This document shows positions 1-5,480 of a stretch of DNA of 6,638 bases, in pieces; position 1 is the stretch's first letter, and the number at the start of each line of letters is the position of its first letter. Origin of the DNA: an uncultured Clostridia bacterium (lineage in GTDB: Bacteria; Bacillota; Clostridia; Oscillospirales; Acutalibacteraceae); contig CAMOWP010000099.1 of assembly GCA_946628455.1 (NCBI GenBank), positions 1 through 6,638 of the forward strand. The letters run 5' to 3'. The position numbers and the translations under genes were made by a program. A model generated the notes under the pieces. That model saw only the letters and a program-made list of their open reading frames with translations, was not told the DNA's origin and ran no database searches.

Positions 1-1
1 C

Positions 2-931
2 TTTAACCCGTTCAACGTTATAACCGTTCAGAAGCTTGCGGACATTCCCGTTCTTTCAGGACTCTGGCTGAGGCTGATTGTTTTTGTTGTTGTTTACATT
101 TCGCTGACGCTGTTTCTCATTTCATACGCAAAGAAAATTGAAAAGCATCCCGAGAAATCGCCTGCCTTTGAAACGGACAAGGCAATCCGCGACAGATACC
201 CGATTGAGGTCTGCCGCGAAACTCTGAATAACGAAAACATCAGGAAGGCAACAAAGGCGTTCGTAGCTTCGCTTATCTGCGTTCTCGCAGGAACGCTCGC
301 TTCCTTTGTTCTCAGCATGGCGGGAACAAAGCTGAATAACGAAACAATAACAACAATAGGCAGTTATGCATCAATGGGCTGTATGGCTGTTTTCTTCCCT
401 GTCGGCGGATTTCTTGCAGGCCACATCTCGGGTCTGAGAGGTAAAAAGCTGCTTTCCGCCTTCGGCGAAGGAGTTAAAACAATTTTTCCCGTAATACCGC
501 TTATCGTCTTTATTCTCGCAATTACATATGTGCTTGACGAGGGTATGATAATGCACACGGTGTTAAATGCTCTGAGCGGTGCGCTTGACGGAGTTTCGCC
601 ATACGGCGTGATTCTGCTTATGTTTGTATTCACCGCGCTTCTTGAATTCTTTGTTTCAAGCGGCACGGCAAAGGCGTTTCTGATAGTTCCGCTTATGGCG
701 ATTCTTTGCGACCTAACAGGGCTTAACAGGCAGTCAATCGTTCTCACCTTCTGCTTTGCAGACGGCTTTACAAATATGCTTTATCCCACGAGCGGACTGA
801 TGATAATTGCAATCGGTATGGTGGGCGTATCATACCGCAAATGGCTTAAATGGACGGCAAAGCTGTTTATTATTGAAGCGGTTATTTCCGTGTTCTTTAT
901 GCTTCTCAGCGTTGCCGTTGGATATAAATAA
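2..931 (+). CDS. YfcC/DcuC-type carrier, C-terminal part (5' end outside window)
   Basis: Integral membrane carrier of the YfcC/C4-dicarboxylate anaerobic carrier type, a superfamily that also holds arginine/ornithine antiporter-like proteins. The frame is open from base 2 without a start, giving 309 visible codons and a TAA stop; a full member is about 450-500 residues, so the N-terminal third lies outside. Visible family features are an NPFNV segment at the very start, several hydrophobic helices (around window codons 20-40, 80-105, 120-140, 160-180, 195-215, 230-265 and 285-305), the SSGTAKAFLIVPL segment and the closing YPTSGLMIIAIGMVGVSYRKW segment. A charged loop with KKIEKHPEKS lies after the first visible helix, as is usual here. 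The next gene starts 18 bases downstream, so the two are probably cotranscribed. Substrate is not readable from sequence; arginine/ornithine is inferred from the neighbour. Confidence 0.85.
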   Translation, partial: FNPFNVITVQKLADIPVLSGLWLRLIVFVVVYISLTLFLISYAKKIEKHPEKSPAFETDKAIRDRYPIEVCRETLNNENIRKATKAFVASLICVLAGTLASFVLSMAGTKLNNETITTIGSYASMGCMAVFFPVGGFLAGHISGLRGKKLLSAFGEGVKTIFPVIPLIVFILAITYVLDEGMIMHTVLNALSGALDGVSPYGVILLMFVFTALLEFFVSSGTAKAFLIVPLMAILCDLTGLNRQSIVLTFCFADGFTNMLYPTSGLMIIAIGMVGVSYRKWLKWTAKLFIIEAVISVFFMLLSVAVGYK

Positions 932-949
932 TTCTGACGAGGTGTTAAT

Positions 950-2023
950 ATGAATTTCCCGAGCTTTATTCAACCCGACTTTAATAAGGAGCCTTTTATC
1001 TCCGCGCCTGACGTAAAAACCGAACCGGCAGGAGACGGCTTTCTGCCCGAAAACTTTTACGCAACGACGATTTACCCCGAATATTTTAAAATAGGCGGCA
1101 AATGGATTATGCTCCATAAAAGCCGTATGGACTGTGTTGTTGTTATCAAGGACGGAGTTCCGACTGTAACCGAGCCGCGCCGCGTTAAAAGCGGAGATAT
1201 GGTTGTTGTTGGCAGACAGGACGATGGCAAGGCGGGCGTTTACGTTCATGCAAACTGCTTTGAAGAGGCAAAGGAAAACGGCGACAGCGCTTTCGTTTTC
1301 CGCACGGGACAGTCACGCGAGAGCTCGTACTCACGCGAATATGACCAGCTTTACGATATACTGCGCCATGACAGAGACAACGGCTATATAGTATGGGTTC
1401 TCGGCCCTGCCTGCGTTTTTGATTATGACAGCAGAAACGCTATGTCAAATCTTATTAAAAAAGGCTATTGCGACTGCCTGTTCGCAGGCAACGCGCTTGC
1501 AACGCACGACCTTGAGGCGGCGCTTTTCAACACCGGTCTCGGCCAGGATATCTATTCAAAAAAGCACGTTGAAAACGGACATTATAACCATCTGCACACA
1601 ATTAACCTTGTGAGAAAAGCAGGCTCAATTGAAAGCTTTCTGAAAAACTATAACCTTGATACGGGCGTTATGCACGCCCTTACAACGAACGGTATTCCGT
1701 TTGTTCTTGCGGGCTCAATCAGGGATGACGGTCCCTTACCAGAGGTTATAGGAAACGTTTACGAGGCTCAAAACGCAATGCGCGAGCACACGAAAAAGGC
1801 AACTACCGTTGTCTGCCTTGCAACGCAGCTGCACACTATTGCAACGGGAAATATGACTCCGTCCTACTGCGAAACGAGCGATGGCATACGCCCCGTTTAC
1901 ATTTATTCGGTTGATATTTCCGAATTTGCAGTAAACAAGCTCCATGACCGCGGCTCGCTTTCCGTTAAAGGGCTTGTAACGAACATACAGGATTTTCTCG
2001 TTAACCTTGAAAGAAATCTTTAA
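950..2023 (+). CDS. LOR/SDH-domain (TIGR00300-type) protein, probable ornithine cyclodeaminase
   Basis: A 357-residue soluble protein resembling the TIGR00300 family, once annotated as lysine-ketoglutarate reductase/saccharopine dehydrogenase-like. Characterised relatives (an archaeal ornithine cyclodeaminase and the C-terminal half of cyanobacterial AgrE/ArgZ) convert ornithine to proline and ammonia with bound NAD. Recognisable blocks are LPENFYATTIYPEY (residues 32-45), the VWVLGPACV strand-turn (149-156), LFAGNALATHDLEAALF (177-193), ENGHYNHLHTIN (208-219), FVLAGSIRDDGPLPEV (251-266) and LATQLHTIATGN (290-301). Compared with my memory of archaeal members (about 400 residues), it lacks the N-terminal GHIIDSG-type segment and begins almost directly at the core. 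The start is supported by GAGG at 939-942, 7 bases upstream. It sits behind a carrier gene and ahead of a strong terminator. Family call is confident; the exact reaction is inferred. Confidence 0.8.
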   Translation: MNFPSFIQPDFNKEPFISAPDVKTEPAGDGFLPENFYATTIYPEYFKIGGKWIMLHKSRMDCVVVIKDGVPTVTEPRRVKSGDMVVVGRQDDGKAGVYVHANCFEEAKENGDSAFVFRTGQSRESSYSREYDQLYDILRHDRDNGYIVWVLGPACVFDYDSRNAMSNLIKKGYCDCLFAGNALATHDLEAALFNTGLGQDIYSKKHVENGHYNHLHTINLVRKAGSIESFLKNYNLDTGVMHALTTNGIPFVLAGSIRDDGPLPEVIGNVYEAQNAMREHTKKATTVVCLATQLHTIATGNMTPSYCETSDGIRPVYIYSVDISEFAVNKLHDRGSLSVKGLVTNIQDFLVNLERNL

Positions 2024-2040
2024 TAACTAAACTAATTATA

Positions 2041-2080
2041 AAAACAACCCGCAAAGCTGAAGCTTTACGGGTTGTTTTTT
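2041..2080. terminator. Strong bidirectional rho-independent terminator
   Basis: AAAACAACCCG at 2041-2051 pairs perfectly with CGGGTTGTTTT at 2069-2079. After one C/A mismatch, AAAGC pairs with GCTTT around a TGAA loop. A T-run follows on the + strand and the matching A-run lies on the other side, so it can stop transcription both after the ornithine cyclodeaminase-like gene and after the minus-strand WbsX-like remnant, whose stop codon lies at its edge. Confidence 0.9.
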
Positions 2081-2441
2081 AAGCTTTAAATACTTCTTTT
2101 ACGGCTTCAAGATAGCCGTAGCCATACACATTGTCAGGCTCAAGATAGCTCATCTCCGTCCACTCATTCCACGAATTGACCGTAATAAGCGGAACACTGT
2201 TAAAGCTGTCTGAATATTCCTTCGCCATCTCAAGCTCCATAATCTTCGGGTCAGCCTCGTCAACCGTTCCCCACAGCGTCTTACGCGGAAGGAGCTGCCC
2301 TTTAACTCTCGGCTCGGCGCTCATAACGGTTTGCCATTCGCCGATTCCTTTTTCCCAGAACTGACGGGCGCGCGGCTCTATTTTCGTGTAAGACGGCCAT
2401 ATATATGCTGCAACATCATAGTTTTTCATGCTATCCCTCAT
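2079..2441 (-). pseudogene. GH99-like/WbsX-family protein with internal deletion
   Basis: A 120-residue reading frame made of the two ends of a glycoside-hydrolase-99-like (WbsX) protein. Residues 6-68 match the family N-terminus: the VAAYIWPSY strand, FWEKGIGEWQ (28-37), EPRVKGQLLPRKTLWG (43-58) and DEADPKIME (61-69). Residues 71-120 match the family C-terminus: MAKEYSDSF, then ITVNSWNEWTE (86-96) and SYLEPDNVYGYGYLEAVK. In GH99 enzymes the WNEWxE glutamates are the catalytic pair; both are kept here (E93, E96). Full members are about 350 residues or more, so roughly 230-250 central residues are missing, with the join near residues 68-74 (2220-2240) and the frame preserved. The start may be residue 1, or M5 at 2429, which has GAGGG just upstream. 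Loss of the barrel centre makes activity very unlikely. Family assignment is from motif memory. Confidence 0.7.
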
Positions 2442-2447
2442 GATTTG

Positions 2448-2475
2448 ATTATACTCCTTTTAAAGTGATTTTCAA
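2448..2475 (-). promoter_or_regulatory. Candidate promoter of the WbsX-like remnant
   Basis: On the minus strand, TTGAAA (2475-2470) is followed after 16 bases by TATAAT (2453-2448). An AAAGGAG stretch lies directly against the -10, inside the spacer. Initiation about 7 bases past the -10 would fall at the first ATG (2441), which would favour M5 at 2429 with its own GAGGG as the translated start. If instead transcription starts further upstream, AAGGAG could serve the first ATG at a long 12-base spacing. Confidence 0.5.
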
Positions 2476-2599
2476 GCCTCAACGAATGGGTGAAGAAGCT
2501 CAGTGAGGAGTGCAGGAAATACAACATCAGCTTTACCTTTTGCGGAATAGGAAACTGCTTTGTAACGGCTGCAGCCGCTGCGGAAAGTGTGAAAAATAA
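2469..2599 (+). pseudogene. 3' remnant of an unidentified gene with Cys-rich tail, apparently frameshifted
   Basis: I do not recognise the parent family. One frame, open from 2469, has coding-like codon use and reads NEWVKKLSEECRKYNISF and then TFCGIGNC, up to about 2555. A second frame, overlapping it, reads LCNGCSRCGKCEK and ends at TAA 2597-2599. Joining them by a single frameshift near 2545-2560 would give the C-terminus of a protein ending in C-x2-C-x2-C-x2-C, a spacing typical of iron-sulfur or zinc binding. No ATG start or RBS is seen, and a stop at 2466 closes the first frame upstream. A perfect hairpin follows 44 bases later, as expected for the true 3' end of a + strand gene. The 5' part is absent, fitting the decay seen on both sides. 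A chance ORF remains possible. Confidence 0.35.
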
Positions 2600-2642
2600 G
2601 CAAGCTCCATTTTATCTTTGCCGGATTTATAAATCAGTAAGG

Positions 2643-2680
2643 AAAAGAGCGTTTCTTAAGAAACGCTCTTTTTCTTTATA
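2643..2680. terminator. Perfect 30-bp palindrome terminator
   Basis: The arms AAAAGAGCGTTTCTT (2643-2657) and AAGAAACGCTCTTTT (2658-2672) are exact reverse complements, giving a long hairpin once a small loop opens at the centre. A T-rich stretch follows on the + strand, and TTTTCC follows on the minus strand. It can therefore end the + strand remnant and also the minus-strand MATE frame, whose TAA (2658-2656) lies in the palindrome centre. Confidence 0.85.
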
Positions 2681-3288
2681 CTGTTTTCTGTTTTATCATT
2701 TAACTCTTTATTCACCTTGAATATGATGATTGCCGAGATTACAAAAGTAAGAATATCGGAAAGAGGCATTGAGTATAAAACGCCGTCAAGCCCGAAGAAA
2801 AGCGGGAGCAAAAGCGCAAAGCCAACGCCGAACATATAAAACGGAATGCCGAGAGTTATATAAAAGAAATATTCCTTTGAATGCTTAAAGGTCTGAGCAT
2901 TTACCGTTCCGCCGAAAAGCGAAATAATCTGCTTGCTGAAAATCAGATAAGCCGCGCTGAGAATAAGGCTGCTGACAATAACCATAATAATGGAATTTCC
3001 AACGCTTTTCTTAGCGCTTTCAGCTTCCCTTCTGCCGAGGCTCAGGCTTACAAATGCGCAGCAACCGTCGCCAATCATCACGGCTATAGCAAGCGCAATT
3101 ACCGTAAGCGGAAACACAACGGTGTTTGCCGCATTGCCAAAAGAGCCGAGGTATGAGGCGTTTGCAATAAATATCTGGTCAACAATGTTATAAAGCGCGC
3201 CTACAAGAAGCGATATGATGCACGGCACGGCATATTTACGCATAAGTACGCCGATTTTTTCGTTACCTAAATGTTGATTGTTTTCCAT
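2656..3288 (-). pseudogene. MATE-family multidrug exporter with internal deletion
   Basis: A 210-residue frame made of both ends of a MATE (multi-antimicrobial extrusion) transporter, a 12-helix Na+/H+-coupled drug exporter of about 450 residues. Residues 1-158 are the normal N-terminal part: KYAVPCIISLLVGALYNIVD (helix 1, 19-38), NTVVFPLTVIALAIAV and the MGDGC-like MIGDGCCAFVSLSLGR signature (71-86), a helix at 98-116, and ITLGIPFYMFGVGFAL (144-159). Residues 160-195 are the usual last helix, LLPLFFGLDGVLYSMPLSD and then ILTFVISAIIIF, with a basic tail. About 240 residues (roughly helices 5-11) are missing at a join near residues 156-162 (2803-2823), in frame. The start has AGGA at 3299-3296, 7 bases upstream, and an intact promoter. 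Transport function is very unlikely; a misassembly at the join is the main alternative. Confidence 0.8.
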
Positions 3289-3334
3289 AAGTTCTTCCTT
3301 TCAAAAATAAAAAGCGCGCTGTCAAAAGCCGGAT

Positions 3335-3379
3335 TTACGCCTTTGGCAACACACTTAAATTTGTTTTATTAAATTTCAT
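3335..3379 (-). CDS. Possible 14-codon leader peptide of the MATE gene
   Basis: Between the minus-strand promoter and the MATE start lies a short ORF reading MKFNKTNLSVLPKA, stop TAA at 3337-3335. Its ATG sits only 5 bases after the TATAAT, so the transcript would start at or near the A of the ATG and the ORF would be nearly leaderless. The stop falls in the loop of a small hairpin (3323-3345; CAAAGGC against GGCTTTTG with one G-T pair). A minus-strand T-rich run (3313-3303) then precedes the MATE ribosome binding site. Short leader ORFs of this layout control several antibiotic-resistance genes by ribosome stalling; here that is an inference and the ORF could be chance. Confidence 0.3.
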   Translation of the reverse strand: MKFNKTNLSVLPKA

Positions 3380-3384
3380 TGCGT

Positions 3385-3413
3385 ATTATACACGATTGAA
3401 AATCAGTTTTCAA
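3385..3413 (-). promoter_or_regulatory. MATE promoter with dyad over the -35
   Basis: On the minus strand, TTGAAA (3413-3408) and TATAAT (3390-3385) are separated by 17 bases, a near-consensus vegetative promoter pointing at the MATE gene. The -35 and upstream spacer are covered by a perfect inverted repeat, TTGAAAA-N4-TTTTCAA (3396-3413), a plausible operator. The dyad is unlike the GCAAC/GTTGC boxes in front of the tetR gene, so a different regulator would be expected. The leader from the predicted start to the MATE ATG is about 90 bases. Confidence 0.6.
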
Positions 3414-3457
3414 GTAAAAATTCCAACAAAAAATTCTTATTATTTTTGAATAAAAAA

Positions 3458-3623
3458 TGGCATAATCCTAAAAAACTAAATGCATAACGACGCAAGCAGC
3501 GCACGGCGCAGGAATCGGCACAGGCGCTGACGCTTAGGGCCGGATATCCTCCGCCGTTGCCTTCCGGCAGGCACAATAAAATAGTTACACACAGGCTAAG
3601 AGAGACCCAAGCCTGTGTTTTTT
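3458..3623 (+). ncRNA. Candidate small RNA with own terminator
   Basis: No protein gene is evident on the + strand here, yet the interval ends in a strong + strand terminator, so a short transcript is likely. A TGGCATAAT extended -10 element lies at 3458-3466, without a clear -35, giving an RNA of about 150 nt from about 3473. The stretch 3481-3575 is distinctly richer in G+C than the AT-rich flanks and can fold: CAGCGC with GCGCTG (plus AAG/CTT after a bulge), and either GCCGGA with TCCGGC or TGCCT with AGGCA. I could not match it to any riboswitch, 6S, SRP or T-box consensus. Alternatives are the leader of tetR itself, terminated ahead of the tetR promoter, or a dispersed GC-rich repeat. 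Confidence 0.35.
3589..3623 (+). terminator. Rho-independent terminator upstream of the tetR promoter
   Basis: ACACAGGCT (3589-3597) pairs exactly with AGCCTGTGT (3610-3618) around a 12-base purine-rich loop, followed by a six-T run. It ends just 17 bases before the -35 of the tetR promoter, insulating that operon from upstream transcription. Confidence 0.85.
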
Positions 3624-3640
3624 ATTACATCTATTTATTG

Positions 3641-3669
3641 TTGACAAATAGTTAAATGTGTAGTATAAT
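3641..3669 (+). promoter_or_regulatory. Perfect consensus promoter of the tetR operon
   Basis: TTGACA (3641-3646) and TATAAT (3664-3669) are separated by exactly 17 bases, the ideal housekeeping sigma factor promoter. Transcription should start near 3676, leaving a leader of about 50 bases that holds the paired operator boxes and an AAGGAG ribosome binding site. Such a strong promoter only makes sense if it is tightly repressed. Confidence 0.9.
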
Positions 3670-3677
3670 CACAATAA

Positions 3678-3705
3678 GCAACAAGTGTTGCGCAACGATT
3701 GTTGC
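3678..3705. promoter_or_regulatory. Tandem dyad operator, probable TetR-family binding site
   Basis: Two abutting 14-base boxes, GCAACAAGTGTTGC (3678-3691) and GCAACGATTGTTGC (3692-3705), each have the form GCAAC-N4-GTTGC. Each is a dyad, and the pair also forms a 28-base inverted repeat (12 of 14 positions matching). They begin about 2 bases after the predicted transcription start, so bound repressor would block initiation or clearance. Two adjacent dyads suggest a pair of repressor dimers, as in QacR-like TetR regulators. The binding protein is inferred to be the product of the next gene. Confidence 0.75.
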
Positions 3706-3728
3706 AATTATTTATAAGGAGCGTTTAT

Positions 3729-4352
3729 ATGCCGCCGAAAGTTAAATTTCAAAAGGAAGAAATAATAGAAGCCGCAGTTAATATTGCAAGAGAAAAAGGA
3801 ATTTCAGCCGTAACCGCCAGAGAGGTAGGAGCAAGGCTCGGCGTTTCCTCACGCCCGCTGTTCACCTATTTTGATACGGTTGACGAATTGAAAAGAGCGG
3901 TATATGACTACGCAAAAAAGCTGTATCAGGAGTATGTTAAGGAAGGCCTGACTGCCGAGATACCGTTTCTCGGCGTTGGACAGAGTTATATCCGCTTTGC
4001 AAAGCAGGAGCCCGAGCTTTATAAATTTCTGTTTTTGAATTCCCCGAGCGATATAAAAGGCAGCGCTATGGAAGGGTTAAAGCTATCGCAGGAGTTAGCG
4101 CGCGAATCGCTTATGCGGATTTATCATATGGACGGCAACACGGCGGATAAATATTTCCGTGATTTATGGCTCGTAGCGTACAGCATTGCCACGCTGATTG
4201 TTACGGGCGAATGCCGGTATTCCGATGACGAAATCAGCGCGCTGTTTACCGAATTCAGCGTTTCAATCTGCAAGGCATACAAGGAAATACCCGGTCTGCC
4301 TGACGGCAATTTTGATAAGGACAAAGTTTTCAGAGAGCTTGTTAAAAAGTAA
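3729..4352 (+). CDS. TetR/AcrR-family transcriptional repressor
   Basis: A 207-residue one-component regulator. The N-terminal DNA-binding domain spans about residues 8-55: helix 1 with IIEAAVNIAREKG (12-24), then the helix-turn-helix with TAREVGARLGVSSRPLFTYF (29-48), the classic TetR pattern ending in an aromatic pair and a short acidic turn. The rest is a helical ligand-binding and dimerisation domain with QSYIRFAKQEPELYKFLF, a recurrent feature of this group. The ATG at 3729 is chosen because AAGGAG (3716-3721) lies 7 bases upstream; an upstream TTG at 3699 would sit inside the operator. The gene is first in a four-gene operon behind a consensus promoter with overlapping operator boxes, so autoregulation of the whole operon, relieved by a small ligand, is likely. 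The ligand cannot be read from sequence. Confidence 0.92.
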   Translation: MPPKVKFQKEEIIEAAVNIAREKGISAVTAREVGARLGVSSRPLFTYFDTVDELKRAVYDYAKKLYQEYVKEGLTAEIPFLGVGQSYIRFAKQEPELYKFLFLNSPSDIKGSAMEGLKLSQELARESLMRIYHMDGNTADKYFRDLWLVAYSIATLIVTGECRYSDDEISALFTEFSVSICKAYKEIPGLPDGNFDKDKVFRELVKK

Positions 4353-4364
4353 TGCGGAGGGAAT

Positions 4365-5480
4365 ATGAACACATTTTATGCAAGAAACAGAAATACCTGG
4401 AGAAAATGGCTCAGCGAGCACTTTGAAACCGAAAATGAAATATGGCTTGTGTTCCCTGCTAAAGCTTCGGGTGAAGAAAGCGTTTCATATAACGACGCCG
4501 TTGAAGAGGCGCTGTGCTTCGGCTGGATTGACGGCAGAGCGGGAACGCTTGATGAAACGCATCATATAAGGCGCTTTACGCCGCGACGCAAGGGCAGCTC
4601 CTATTCCCGGCCAAACATAGAACGATTGATATGGCTTGATAAGCGCGGAATGCTTCTTCCTGAAATAAGGGATTCAGTTAAAGAAATAATTGAAAAGCCG
4701 TTTGTTTTTCCTAAAGATATTGTTGATGAAATTAAGAAAGACAAGCTTGCGTGGAGCAACTACTGCAATTTTACTGAGCCGTATAAACGCATCCGCATTG
4801 CATATATAGACGACGCAAGAAAACGCCCTGCTGAATTTTCAAAGCGGCTTGAAAGCTTTATAAGCAAAACAAGAGAAAACAAGCTTATTGTCGGCTATGG
4901 CGGAATAGAAAAGTATTATAAAACAGACAGCGTTTTACAAACAGGGCGTTTAATTCTCCGACCCTGGGAAGAGAGCGACGCCGAAAATTTATATAAATAT
5001 GCAAAGGACCCTGCTATCGGTCCGCCCGCAGGGTGGAAGCCGCACGAAAGTGTGGAGGAAAGTCGTGAAATCATTAAAAATGTACTGAACGGCCCCGAGG
5101 CGTATGCCGTTTGCCTTAAAGAAGACGGTAAACCCATCGGAGCTATTGAGCTGATGCTCGGCGGCTCTTCGGTGAACGAATTGAAAAACAATGACGAATG
5201 TGAACTCGGCTACTGGATTGCCAAGCCGTTCTGGGGACAGGGGCTGATTCCCGAAGCGGCAAAAGAACTGCTGCGCCGCGCCTTTGAAGATTTAGAAATC
5301 AGCAAGGTATGGTGCGGCTACTATGACGGGAACGAAAAATCAAAGAGAGTACAGGAAAAACTCGGCTTTAAATATCAGTACACAAATGACGGTGTGTTTG
5401 TGCCTGCATTTAACGAAACACGTACGGAGCATATGTCCTGTATCACGAAGGAAGAGTGGGAAAACAATGAAATATTATAA
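4365..5480 (+). CDS. YdeI/OmpD-associated domain fused to GNAT N-acetyltransferase
   Basis: A 371-residue two-domain protein. Residues 1-185 are a complete YdeI/OmpD-associated (bacteriocin-protection, OmdA-type) protein: TWRKWLSEHF (11-20), the hallmark EEALCFGWIDG (47-57), RRFTPRRKGSSYSRPN and the family's usual end YGGIEKYY (178-185). After a linker of only four residues, 190-371 form a RimJ/RimL-type GNAT: LQTGRLILRPWEESDAENL, then ELGYWIAKPFWGQGLIPEA (280-298) with the G-x-G acetyl-CoA loop at 291-293, and EKLGFKY. YdeI-type proteins are linked to resistance to cationic peptides and stress; the GNAT would acetylate an amine of unknown identity. GGAGG at 4356-4360 precedes the start, 12 bases after the tetR stop. 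No internal ATG exists at the domain join, so it should be made as one polypeptide. The fusion may be recent, through loss of a ydeI stop codon. Confidence 0.88.
   Translation: MNTFYARNRNTWRKWLSEHFETENEIWLVFPAKASGEESVSYNDAVEEALCFGWIDGRAGTLDETHHIRRFTPRRKGSSYSRPNIERLIWLDKRGMLLPEIRDSVKEIIEKPFVFPKDIVDEIKKDKLAWSNYCNFTEPYKRIRIAYIDDARKRPAEFSKRLESFISKTRENKLIVGYGGIEKYYKTDSVLQTGRLILRPWEESDAENLYKYAKDPAIGPPAGWKPHESVEESREIIKNVLNGPEAYAVCLKEDGKPIGAIELMLGGSSVNELKNNDECELGYWIAKPFWGQGLIPEAAKELLRRAFEDLEISKVWCGYYDGNEKSKRVQEKLGFKYQYTNDGVFVPAFNETRTEHMSCITKEEWENNEIL

Noticed and set aside
364..747. Long minus-strand ORF of 127 codons inside the carrier gene
   Set aside because: It is the antisense shadow of a clearly coding transmembrane protein, with no recognisable motif.
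3346..3350. GCAAC half-site near the MATE leader as a second TetR box
   Set aside because: There is no matching GTTGC four bases on, so it lacks the dyad seen at 3678-3705; a five-base match is expected by chance.
3481..3580. GC-rich stretch as a known riboswitch, T-box, SRP or 6S RNA
   Set aside because: I looked for the conserved cores of these classes and found none; it is kept only as an unassigned RNA candidate.
3699..3728. Upstream TTG start for the TetR gene
   Set aside because: It falls inside the operator dyad and has no ribosome binding site, whereas the ATG at 3729 has AAGGAG at ideal spacing.
5323..5466. Upstream 48-codon extension of the second GNAT gene
   Set aside because: It lies wholly within the GNAT domain of the preceding gene, has atypical composition, and GNAT similarity begins at the ATG at 5467.
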